Shown here: positions 49,059 to 60,180 of the stretch, piece after piece | Layout: each line of letters opens with the position of its first letter | Numbering within the stretch: position 1 is the stretch's first letter | DNA from: Orobanche coerulescens | Lineage: Eukaryota; Streptophyta; Magnoliopsida; Lamiales; Orobanchaceae | Length of the DNA stretch: 64,000 bases | NCBI GenBank assembly: GCA_033398695.1 | Contig: CM065810.1 | Location: forward strand, 140,459,215-140,523,214 | Direction of reading: 5' to 3' | Notes under the pieces: model-generated | Database searches by the model: none | What the model was told of the DNA's origin: nothing | What the model saw: the letters and a program-made list of their open reading frames with translations, nothing else | Translations under genes and position numbers: made by a program

Positions 49059-49074
49059 CTTAGCTCCGATACCA
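49059..49074 (-). other. Primer binding site of element D
   Basis: On the minus strand this reads TGGTATCGGAGCTAAG, tRNA-Met type with CGG in place of CAG. It lies 5 bp inside the LTR end. Confidence 0.8.
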
Positions 49075-49079
49075 TATTT

Positions 49080-51491
49080 TGTAACACCCCGAGATATTCG
49101 GAATAATTACAGCGCCGTAAACCCTTTAAGTAAGGATTTACAAGGCTAATTTAAAAGAAATGTAAATATAATCCAATCGTACAACTGAAGTTCAAAATAC
49201 AGATTTGGTTCAACTGATCCAATGAGTTAACTTATACAACCATATCGAAATGACATTATTAAAACAGACGTACTCGAGTACTAAATGAACCAAGAAGACA
49301 AATCACAATAACAATAAACATCAACCACATCACTGAGCCATTTCATCGTCTCCGTTTGCCGTGGTTGCTTCCCCGCTCCTCGGCTACCTGAACATCAAAA
49401 CAATGTCCACCACCGAAGGGGTTAGCAAAACAATGCTAGTACAAGTATCATAATACATAAATCATCAGTGTATCATAAAACATGCAAAACGGACTTCCGT
49501 CATCAGAATCCAACGATGCGAATCCTCACGATTCCATCAACACAATACAGGGTAATCCAGCGATCCAGCGCCCTTGGTATAGATCCCCATGATGATCCCA
49601 TCGGACCAACGCATGGTGGAAAACCCATCCAGCGATCCAGCGCCCTCAGCATAGATCCCCATGATGATCCCGTCGGACCAACGCATGGTGGACATTCGAT
49701 CCAGCGCCCTCAGCATAGATCCTCATGATCCCCTCGGATCATTTATACCATAAACCAATCAATTATGCATACATATATGCATTTCAATATGTTCATCAAT
49801 ACGAACAATTAACAACGAATATCATGAGAAATTACAGAAATACATCTCATATTTGACAACATGAACAAAACTATAAACATGATCAAGGTTCCAATATAAA
49901 TCGAACTCAACATATGATACTTGCCTCGAAAATGGCAAGAATGGAAATACTCCAACAAATGACACGCGTCCGTATGTCACCGCCCCTCGATCGTCCCCTA
50001 TGAAAGGCTCGGACCTAAGAAATAATAAATAATTCCTCTCAATTCGTACGAACGTCTAACAATCCGGTTTACGGCCGCAAGCTCTAAAAATGAATTCTGC
50101 CGAACTACTTAGCGCGCGCTACGTACTCTACGTAACGTGCGCTAAGCCTGACCGTTAACGTATGCAAATGACCAGGTTTAGCGTGCGCTAGCTGTGTACT
50201 GACAATCTTCTCTGAACAGCCGACTGCCCTGCCTGATGATATAACGTAAGTTACGTATCCAACGTAGCGCACGTTACTTATTCCCGATAGCGCACGTTAA
50301 TATATGCATCTTAGCGTGCGCTAATCGTGCATGTCAGTCACTACTGGATAGAATTTGAGCTAAAGGTGATGAAAACTCATGAAATCCTCAGTGTTAATAC
50401 ATGCCAACTCCGTGCATATCATGCTCATACGGTTTATGAAAGATCTTTATGGATTAAATGACTACGATACACAAGGATACGTATCATCATTATTACACCA
50501 TAATTTATCTTGATCTTCAAGAAAATATCCTAAGTTCAATTCATTCCAAGTCCCAAAACATATGATCCCTTACGCAAAACATAAGAACTAGGTAATCTCC
50601 ATACACTGGACATGATCGGTTCTGAAGATACAAAATATGCTTAGGAGTCCACATACTAAAAAGGTTCAATGGATCATACGATGAATAAGTGCCGAAGCGT
50701 CAAAATATCCTTCTAACACATGATGATCGACTATTAACGAATTTAACTGACTAGATAAACATGATCAAACGTCCTTCAGAATACTACTAATATTGGTGAA
50801 GAATCACCTACCTCAAAGTAGTGAAGAACAAGGAGGAAATTCGAAGTAATCCAACGCCGAAGGTTTGAACACCAATCCTCCAATGATCTACAATCTTCAA
50901 CACGAGCTAGGATGCCGGCAAGAAGTGTTTAGGATGAAGAGAATGTCTTTCTAAGTTCAAGAATTCGAATGGGGGAGTGAAAAATCTGAAAATATGAAAA
51001 AGGATGCTGTCCTATATATAGAAAATTGTTATTAGCGCGCGCTAGTCCATATTCATAGCGTGCGCTAACGGCTATTTGAAACGTTACTGATTTCACTGTA
51101 CTCAGCCTTTAGCGTGCGCTACCCTCATGCGAGTAGCGTGCGCTAATGTGTTGACTTGGCTTTTTCCCGAAAGCCATCCAGGTTCATCCCGACACAATCC
51201 GACCAGGATCCCCGGCCTGATCTCACCTACCACACGTCTCAATCATATTGACCACGTATAGCGTGCGCTATGGTTCCTTCGTAGCGTGCGCTATGAATCC
51301 AAGTTAGCGTACGCTACACTTAGATGATAGCGTGCGCTACAAGCGCAGAAACATAATTTATAAATCTCATTCATGAAATCATACTCTCAACTACACCGGA
51401 TAATGAAATACGGAGAATAATACTTAGATCAAAGTGCAACAATTACAATATCACAAGTTCCAAATACATATCAGAAATATCGGGTATTACA
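49080..51491 (-). mobile_element. Element D 5' LTR
   Basis: It matches 41753-44162. The TATA box is at 51012-51021, with palindrome arrays at 50108-50320 and 51033-51340. It is followed by the TSD GCCCA. Confidence 0.94.
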
Positions 51492-52498
51492 GCCCATGCA
51501 TTAGTGTACGCAAACAAGCGTTGACTTGCTACAGTGAAATGCTCAGTAGCGTGCGCTATTCCTCGACCTTAGCGCGCGCTAATCGTCGTTGACTTGCTAC
51601 AGTATCGTGCCCCCACAAGCCGAAAGCACCCGCGATTACCGGGATTCCTTTGACCGATATGGAATTAGCGTGCGCTAATCCTACAGTTTTAGCGTGCGCT
51701 AGCTCTACACGAGAAACACTCGCTGACCTTATCTGGAAACGCGTCGAACATGGCCGGGTCCACCCGCCGAAAGCTAAGATTCTATTATTGGCGATCTGAT
51801 GTTAGCGTGCGCTAACCAACATGCGTTAGCGTGCGCTAGCTGAATATAAAAATCAACATGGGCCTACCTGTCGGCCACCTTCCGGAACTAACCCAACAAG
51901 TTGTTACGTACGTTAGGGGTCCTCCTTAGCGTACGTAACCGAACCTGTTAGCGTACGCTATCAATACTTCGTAGCGTGCGCTACCTGTACCCAGTAGCGT
52001 GCGCTAATGAAACACTTATTGCGTGCGCTAACGTGGCTGTACTTAGCCATTTCCCGCTATTCTTATCCGTCGTCTTGTTATACTGGATGTATATACACGA
52101 CATCTTCAAATGTAATTGTCAACCAACTACGACAATTATACTAATACAACTGTCTCAGTCTTCTAATTATTTTATCCATACTGTATAGACACCAATCTAT
52201 CCAGTATATCTCAGATAAAATAGCGCGAAGAATTTATACTGAAATCTGGATATTACGTACTAAAAGTCGGGATATCGCCTTAAAATAAGTTTCATCCTCG
52301 AAACTTGCAATCTTGTCATAAACAACAGATCAATCCAAAATTTCCAAACTCATCACGGAAGCAATCAGACACCGCCACCAGCGAAAATAACCAAAACAGT
52401 ATACTTACAGGTACATGAAGTCGATGATCTCCCGTGAGATTAGCATGCGACTCCCAAACAAAGTCTCAACACAATACCGATACACGCTAATATCGAAA
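51492..52498 (-). mobile_element. Element B interior: U3-like end of the LTR remnant 'E' and pol-end-like sequence
   Basis: It continues 41752 after the D insertion. Many TAGCGTGCGCTA motifs (51550-52030) make this a U3-type region. Near 52250 the sequence GGATATTACG is followed within 40 bp by AATAAGTTTCATCCTCGAAA, which resembles an LTR end followed by the non-coding end of pol. Bases 52040-52240 and 52300-52498 hold nothing recognisable. Confidence 0.55.
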
Positions 52499-52576
52499 TT
52501 AGCAATTTGACAAAACCTCGAGGAAGAGTTCACGTCCGTGACCACGGCCACGACTCCTTCTCCTTACATCCAACAT
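52499..52576 (-). pseudogene. Element B gag start, truncated
   Basis: The ATG at 52576 opens MLDVRRRSRGRGHGREL, the Arg-Gly-rich start of gag, and stops after 25 codons. The rest of gag is absent. It sits about 225 bp from the primer site, where gag should begin. Confidence 0.65.
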
Positions 52577-52800
52577 TCTGAAGGGCACACACGTGCGTAA
52601 GTATAGTCCAAATCGCACCTTCTCGAAGTGACCAATTCCCAAGAATACCAAGCTAAAAACGAAACGATCAAGAAAAAATACAAGAAGAGTGAGAGGACAT
52701 ACAAGTACCGGTCGCACTGTGATGATGGCAGAGTAGTGATACTGTGGGCAAATGACGACTCAATCGACCCAAAAGACCGACAGCCTAGGTATCCATAAAC

Positions 52801-52816
52801 CTAAGCTCTGATACCA
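52801..52816 (-). other. Primer binding site of element B
   Basis: On the minus strand this reads TGGTATCAGAGCTTAG, a perfect match to the tRNA-Met type primer site. It lies 5 bp from the LTR. Confidence 0.88.
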
Positions 52817-52821
52817 TATTC

Positions 52822-55194
52822 TGTAACACCCCCAAAATATTCAGGGTATATTACAGCGCCGTGAGCCCCGCTGTGGGACCCACAAGGCTAAACATACGCG
52901 GAACTATAAAACTTGACCGAGAAGGTCTACATACAAAGAAATGAAGGACAATACAAATGGTATTCAAAACCATAACCAATGAAACCATATACATCACCAC
53001 ACAATCAATACCTCGGCAACACAAAGGAACATCAAGAAGCGAAAATACAATACTCGAGTATTTAAAATCCATTCCAGTACAACAACACTGAATGGAGGAA
53101 TCCAAAAAGATAACCGGAGACACAACACAGTATCACACTTGCCCATCATCTTCATGCCGACCCGATACCCGCCTGTCCGTACTCCTGGAACCTGAAATAC
53201 ATGAAACGTATTTCCCCCATAAAGGGGTTAGCCGTCGAATATCTAGTGCAAGTATATCAGTATGAAATACAATACTCCTCGACAATAAAGTAAATGTAAC
53301 CGTCAATTCATCATTTCAAGACTAGTATTCCGGAATAACTAAATTTCATAGCGTCACATCAAGACGTGTATGAATGCCGTAGGAACGGTTCGTTCATATC
53401 ATCCGTCAATACATGTATGAATGCCGTAGAAACGGTTCGTTCATATCATGCCATAAATACACGTATGAATGCCGTAGAAACGATTCGTTCATATCATGCC
53501 ATAAATACATGTATGAATGCCGTAGAAACGGTTCGTTCATATCATGCCATCAATATATCTATGAATGCCGTAGAAATGGTTCGTTCATATCATACCATCA
53601 ATATTTCTTACTTTCAAAGTCGAGAACATACAATCATAAATATATACTTGCCTTGAATAGTTGACGACGCAACGAACGGGAAGGAAAGTCACCGACGAAT
53701 GCTAGGAACTCACGAAACTGAACCTAACGATTCGAAGAATACAATTACAACCAATTCCAAACGAATACGGAAATGGAAAACACCCGGAAACCCGCCTACG
53801 ATACATGTATATTCGTATAAAAACGACAACGAGGGCGGACCACAACCAAACCCTCTCGATTCCGTAAAAACCACGAAATATACCATGAATCCGTAGGGAA
53901 ACTAAGAATACCAACAAGATTAATCATATTCATCATGAATTAATCAACAAAGCGGAATGAATCGGACAAAAACACGAAAACCCCCAAATCTCCCCAAAAG
54001 TAGGGTTCTAAAGATCTAACCTCGATTCGCTGGATCGAAGGATGTTATATGATGATCGATCAATGATATGAACTCAGGAACTTCATGGATTTGTTGTTTA
54101 ACAACATGGCTTCATCTTCTTCGAAGCTCCACCATGGACCGAAGAGAAAGGAAATGAAAATGAGTGAGAAAGTGCCGCTCTGTCATTTATATATCGGGCC
54201 GGAACTAGCGTGCGCTAGCCTTTTCCGGACTAGCGTGCGCTATCGTCAAGATGCTCGGCCCAAAGACTCGACTGTGGGCCCGCACGACCCGGCACCACCG
54301 ACCAATACTGTCGACCATGACTGTCCGCCCGACCCCCCGCTAGCGTGCGCTACGGCGGCGGCCTGCGCGCGCTAGCCGACTGTCCAGTGACCTCGGACTA
54401 AACAGCCGCCTGTAACGTACGCTAGTCGGCCGACAGCAGACGCTACCCCCGCCGAAGCGTGCGCCACGACCGACAGTAGCGTGCGCTACTGCCGATCCTA
54501 CCCGAGTCCGTAACCTCGTAACCTCTCGCCGGACTCGATAGCACGGCTGGTCGCTCAACAGCGTGCGCTACACCTGCCGAGCTAGCGCGCGCAGCCTCCC
54601 GACGGTAGCGTGCGCTATGCCGATTCCTGCTGTGCCTGCTCGGTCAGTGCCCGCCATCGTCCGGCCAGAACCCGCAACCGTCCGGCCAGTGCCCGACCAC
54701 CAGGGCTCGACGACTCGATTTCCGAAAACGTACGGAACGAACACGACGAAAAGTTTGCGGACAACATCAACGACCCGAAATGAAAGCGTAATGCAATAAT
54801 TAATCATACGCGACCAAGAAAAGGGTCGAGACAACAAATACAGATACGAATACCCATAACTTTGGGTAAATTACAAAATGGCCCAAAACGCCCGAAAATC
54901 ACGATACGTGATCGAATAACCAAACCGAAGTTCACAACACGTCTAACAAAGTTAAACGGACTTACGGGAAACTCGAAACAGCAGTTTAGAACGAGATTCG
55001 CAAGAATCGAACTCAAGTACGGAAAAGTCGCTGAAAAGCACGGAACTCAACAAAATGACACCGAAACGAACTCGGATGTCAAAAAGTGTAGAATTAATCA
55101 TTCTCAGGGTGACGAAACGGTCTCAAGCGAGTCGTCAAAATGGACTTCCGCCAAAAATAGAAAATTACCGGAAATCAAAATTACGGGTATTACA
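52822..55194 (-). mobile_element. Element B 5' LTR, uninterrupted
   Basis: It spans 2373 bp from TGTAACACCCCC to GGGTATTACA. It shows the empty site of element A (ACGTC at 54939-54943), the 48-bp repeats (53368-53605), the TATA box (54185-54193) and the palindromes (54206-54617). The sequence right of 55194 resumes element C RT. Confidence 0.94.
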
Positions 55195-56191
55195 CGAAGG
55201 GCATAACCACAAACTCGTAATGTCCGTATCTTGTCCGAAAAGATGTTTTCGGGACATCGGACTCCTTCACCCGAAGATGATAGTACCCCGATCTCAAGTC
55301 AATCTTCGAGAATACCGCAGCTCCCTGCAACTGATCGAACAAGTCATCAATTCTCGACAAGGGATATTTGTTCTTGATGGTTACCTTGTTTAGCTCGCGA
55401 TAGTCGATAAATAAACGCAGCGAACCATCCTTCTTCCTCACAAATAGGACTGGTGCGCCCCAAGGCGAAGCGCTCGGTTGAATATATCCCGCCTCAAGAA
55501 GCTCACTCAACTGCTTCTTCAACTCGGCCATCTCTGATGGTGCCATGCGATACGGTGTCTTCGAAATTAGAGCTGCACCCGGCTCTAACTCTATAGCGAA
55601 CTCCACCTCACGGTCCGGAGGCAAACCCGGTAGCTCATCAGGAAAAACATCAAGAAACTCACTAATGACTGGAATCGATGAAAGCTCGACTCCACCATCC
55701 TCCGCCTTCAAGGCATAGCACCAATAACCAGTACACCCCTTTCGCAGGAGTCTCATCGCCTTCAAAGCGTTAATTATGAACTTCGGGTTTCTCTTTCGCC
55801 CCGCGAAAGAGTGCTCGGTGCCGTCCTCGGCTAGCATGTTGATGATCCTCGTGCGGTAGTTCATGATTGCACCATGCCGCTCGAGCCAATCATCTACGAG
55901 AATCAAATCCTCACCCTCAATACCCACAACAATAAGATTAGAGAGCCAAGCCCTCTCACAAATAAACACAGAACAGTCTCGGACCTCTCGATCGCCAATG
56001 ATTCTATCACCGCTAGGAAGTTTAATGATAAAAGGCTCGCAACGCGACAAACAGTCAAGACTCAAACGGCGCACACACTACAGAGAGATGAATGAATGCG
56101 TAGCACCCCAATAAAAAAGAACACTGACAAGATGGGAATGGATGTGAACAGTACCTGTCGGCACAGTGGCCGCTAGATCATCGGCCCTCCT
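55195..56191 (-). pseudogene. Element C protease and first half of reverse transcriptase
   Basis: From 56191 the protease reads VSVLFYWGATHSF: the catalytic Asp-Ser are Tyr-Trp, so the protease is dead. A break follows near 56075. The open frame 56074-55195 has [79 protein letters not shown] and [14 protein letters not shown]. It ends at [10 protein letters not shown], exactly where element B's TSD CGAAG lies. The RT continues at 9020. The right side is cut by LTR F. Confidence 0.9.
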
Positions 56192-57390
56192 TGTAATACC
56201 CCGACTTTCTAGGGTAAATATTGGGGAAAATAAATAAAAGGTAAATTTTGACGAAAAATAATTTTCTTGAGAATATAAAAATTCTCGCCTACAAAGTCGA
56301 GTCGCCACAATGACATAAAAATAAATACCTTTAAATAAGGCAACATTTCATCGTAGATACGAGGTAAAAATTTTGCGGTGGAAGAATAATTCATAATTTA
56401 TAAATTTCTAGTCAACATTTCCCCAAATAAGTTTCAAAACATTTGACATAAAGAAAACATAAGTAATAAATTCTCTTTCATATGCCCTCTCGGCTCGCTC
56501 CTTCATCCATCCGGCTCGGTTCAACCCGCGGGATCAATAAAGGTGGGGGTGAGCTTCCTTCAGCTCGTGGAAATTCACACTGATCACAGTAATATACAAT
56601 CTCATGGAAAGCATAACACGAATAATCTATCATATTTTTCCTCAATGTAAATGCATACTCACAATATTACGTATAGCATGAATCGAATATTGAGGTTGCG
56701 CAGGTGCCCCCGCAACAATATCAAACATAAACACAATACCACACATAACATGAATCGAGCACGCATGTGAATATTGAGGTTGCGCAGGTGTCCCCGCAAT
56801 AACATATATCTTAAGATAGCCTCTTACACGAATACAGGTTAGCCTGATTTACAACGTGCATCATAATTTTAAACATGAATATAATATCATATATACAGTC
56901 CAATTAAAGCAACTAAAGTGATAGTGAAAATTCCCACCTGAATAAATGATGATGTCTCACTTGAAATGAAGATGCTCTACTCATAGTCCTAAGCCCGTAA
57001 ATCCTCGATAAAGTCTACATATAATAATAATAATTATAATCCTTACAATTTATTATTTATATAATAAATGAAAAGATACGAATATCACTACATAATAACT
57101 GAAAATAATTTACTGGTGCTTATTAATACTAATCGAAGAGTTAATATTATAGATGACTAAAATTAAAATATTTATGCCATCGGATTAATTATTAATATTA
57201 ATTGAAAGTCAATATTTTAATATTTTGGTCAAAATTAGGATTGAATTGAAGTTTTAAAAGTTGACTGGGGTCAAATCGTAAAGGTTGAGAAGCTGACTGG
57301 GTTAAAAACCGAAGTAAATGGAAGTCTGGGATTAATTTGAAAGTTTCTGAAAACTGGGAGGACTAAATTGCAGAACCCTAAAAATTCGCG

Positions 57391-57558
57391 GGTATAAATA
57401 CCCCTAACCCTCTTCTCTCCGCCGACACCATTCGTTTCTCACCTCTCTGCCTTATCTCTCTCTCTGTAAACTCCTTTCTGTCTCCGTTCTCTCTCGCTCG
57501 ACTGGAAACAAAATGGCAGAAACACATGAATCTGTCTATCTCTCTACAAATCTTACAT
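57391..57558 (+). promoter_or_regulatory. Plus-strand (antisense to F) promoter-like block with leader and short ORF
   Basis: GGGTATAAATACCC (57390-57403) is followed by about 110 bp of CT-rich leader. An ATG then lies at 57513 in a plant-like context (AACAAAATGGCAG), opening a 15-codon frame that ends just before a TA microsatellite (57560-57584). It resembles the 5' end of a plant gene captured in the LTR, or an antisense promoter. No protein similarity is recognised. Confidence 0.4.
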
Positions 57559-58635
57559 GATATATATATATATATATATATATAGGCCTGGAAATTGGGT
57601 ATTGACCAGTCGTGATGGGGTTCGAAAGGCGGCGATGATTTGGGATCTCGGTCCAGTGCTGTGATTTCGGTCGCAGGTTTTGGAAAAAATGGGGCGACAA
57701 TGGCGGCGATTGAAGCTTACCGTGAACAACGGTCTTCTCCGGTGAATGGAAGGTGACTGGCAGTTCGGGTTTCAGATTGCAGTTGGTTTTCGGGCTTGGC
57801 CCGATTTCGGGATTCTTATGTTCAGGCAAGTGAAAAAATTGAGTTTTTGATTTGAAATTGGTATGGGGATGGTTGACTATGGTTTCTGATTTCCGAATTT
57901 GAGTTCGGGTTTCGGATGCGTGCAGGGTCAGGCTGATGGTGTTTCTGGTTCGTTGATTTGTTGGTTTGAAAGGGGTTGAAGGATTTCTGACCTGGGAGAT
58001 CAGTTCCTCATGCCACGTTTGTGGGTTCGGGATAGACTCTGATGAAGAAAAATCTACAGTAGGTTTAGGATTCTCGGTAGTTTGGTTCTGAACGCCTGGT
58101 TCGTTATTTTCTTGTTTTAGTTCAAGTTGAAATTCTGGGATAGTTGTTGGGGTTGATGTTTGATTTGGTGTTTGTGATGGCCGGGAAAATCAGGAAATTC
58201 AAACTAGAAAACACAAGAAGGATGCAAAAAAACTAAAAATCAGAAAGGAGGTCGTAACATGATGGCTTACTACAGATTTTAAAAGTGTATACGAAGGTTG
58301 TGGATTCCAATGCACGAAATTATCAAGAGTAATATACTAAGATATGAGGATTGATGATTACCTCGTTAAATTATAGAAATTTGACGATCAAGGCTGAAAA
58401 TACTGCTCGAGGAAGACGACTGGGGCTGCGGGGAGGACTCCTTTGAATGAGCAGATTTATATCTTCTGTTGTAGTTCAGCTGGATCAATCCCGTGGAAGT
58501 TGATGTATTCTTCTCCTTCTATTGTAAATTTTCTGGCGCGATGTTTGTAGGGATTATGTATTGTATTTTTTTTTTCTTCTTCTATATTCTAAGGATGATA
58601 ATGTTTTGTAAAGGGTTTCTGCACTGCAGAATTTT

Positions 58636-58645
58636 GTATTTATAG
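58636..58645 (-). promoter_or_regulatory. LTR F TATA box
   Basis: CTATAAATAC on the minus strand, about 560 bp from the U3 end of the LTR, is the best candidate for F's own promoter. Confidence 0.55.
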
Positions 58646-59203
58646 TTGAATTTTTTTTTGAGTGTTTTAGTTGAATTAGGATTGTGTTGGATAAGTATTG
58701 AGTAGTTTTGACAAAGTGAGAACTCTGATGACGATCGATGGGGAAGGAGGATTTTTAACTATGATTAGTTTGGTTAATTAAATTTAATTATAGTTTGGTT
58801 AAATTATAACTCATATTTAAAACATAAATGGTATAATAATAATACTAATAATAGTAATTGTAGAATAATAATTAACTGGTAATGTCGATAATAAAAATCT
58901 TAAAATAATAAAGATATTAATAATAATATTAATACTTAATAAAAATGGTATTAATAATATTATTATTAATAATAATAATATTAATAATAATAATAATGTT
59001 AGTATTATACTCGGATTATTAATAACACTATTATAAAATAAGTAATGACCACTTAAATTTATATCTGACAAAATGACTCGGTAAGGCTTGTGATACGTCG
59101 AACTAAATGTTCATGACCCTGTAGATGAAATTAAATAAAATGAAATGCATTATAATATTATTATAAATAATAATATTGCGTTACGAAAATAGCGGATATT
59201 ACA

Positions 59204-59217
59204 TCCTACCCCTTTTA
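59204..59217 (-). other. Polypurine tract of element F
   Basis: TAAAAGGGGTAGGA on the minus strand directly precedes the 3' LTR. Confidence 0.75.
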
Positions 59218-59300
59218 GAAAACTTTTCGTCCTCGAAAATAAATGACATACCTTGATTGAAGAAATTCGGATAACGAGCTTGAAGTTCTTCCTCGCGCTC

Positions 59301-60180
59301 TCAAGTGGCTTCATCTTTACTGTGGTTACGCCATTGGATCTTGACAAACACCTTCTCTTTGTTTCTTAACCGCCGGACTGATCGGTCGAGAATCAGTTCT
59401 GGTTGTTCTTCATAGGTAAGATCTTTGTTCATCTCCACGGCGGTATAATTGATGACGTGGATGGAATCGTGCACATACTTCCTCAACAATGATACGTGGA
59501 AGACGTTGTGCACAGCCGAAAGTTCTGGGGGTAAAGCCAAGCGGTAAGCTAACTCACCGATCCGTTCACGAATTTCGAACGGTCCAATGTATCTCGGTCT
59601 CAACTTGCTCCTTGGACCAAAACGAACAATTCTCTTGGTAGGAGATACCTTCAGGAACACCTTGTCGCCAACACAGAATTCGAGATCTTTCCTACGCTTG
59701 TCGGCGTAGGACTTCTGACGATCCTGTGCTATCTTGATCCTCTCACGAATGTTATCCACCACACCAACCGTCTGTTCGATCATTTCGGGACCCAAAATTC
59801 TCTTTTCACCTACCTCATCCCAATACAGTGGTGATCGACACTTCCTACCGTATAAGGCTTCATACGGTGCCATGCCGATTGTCGACTGATAACTATTGTT
59901 GTAAGCGAATTCTACCAAAGGCAACAGTCGTTCCCAATTATTGCCCATGTCTAACACACATGCTAGCAACATATCCTCAAGGATCTGAATGGTCCTCTCG
60001 GACTGACCATCAGTCTGCGGATGATAGGCCGTACTAAAATTCAACTGCGTTCCCAAGGATTCTTGCAAACTCTCCAAAAAAACGCGATTTGAAATGAGTA
60101 TCCCTGTCGGATACTATAGAGACTGGCACTCCATGTAATTTAATAATCTCCCTCATATAAAGTTGAGCATACTGATCCAT
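59301..60180 (-). pseudogene. Element F integrase core (second part) and chromodomain-like tail
   Basis: After a stop at 60180, where related elements have Ser, the sequence reads [17 protein letters not shown] and [14 protein letters not shown]. It then shifts frame at an A/T homopolymer near 60075. The frame 60077-59301 has [57 protein letters not shown] and HNVFHVSLLRKYV, ending VKIQWRNHSKDEATWE. Two small lesions apart, this is well kept. Confidence 0.88.

Larger units (their letters stand above)
41753..51491 (-). mobile_element. Element D: best-preserved Ty3/gypsy chromovirus
   Basis: The TSD GCCCA lies at 41748-41752 and 51492-51496. The two LTRs (2410 and 2412 bp) are nearly identical outside a few CHG-rich patches. 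All pol and gag domains are present in order, and the catalytic residues of protease, RT and integrase are intact. Only about three frame changes and one stop codon interrupt the coding region. This looks like the youngest full element in the window. Confidence 0.94.
9021..55194 (-). mobile_element. Element B: Ty3/gypsy-type element holding nested insertions
   Basis: The ends are TGTAACACCCCC at 9021 and GGGTATTACA at 55194. The flanking 5-bp repeat cgaag lies at 9016-9020 and 55195-55199, inside one RT reading frame. B has two LTRs of about 2.37 kb, a perfect tRNA-Met primer site (52801-52816), a gag start (52499-52576) and polypurine tracts, but no pol was found in what remains of its interior. 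Its 3' LTR is split by element A and its interior by element D and the CACTA duplication. B is therefore defective or non-autonomous. Confidence 0.85.
56192..59203 (-). mobile_element. Element F 3' LTR
   Basis: It begins TGTAATACCCCGACTTTC and ends GCGGATATTACA, 3012 bp long. The minus-strand TATA box is at 58636-58645. An imperfect duplication around ATATTGAGGTTGCGCAGGTG lies at 56690-56800. AT-rich runs of ATT/AAT triplets occupy 58830-59000. A plus-strand promoter-like block lies at 57391-57558. Confidence 0.85.

Noticed and set aside
56078..56308. A 76-codon minus-strand ORF
   Set aside because: It reads from LTR F into element C protease, so it is a chance fusion across an insertion boundary.
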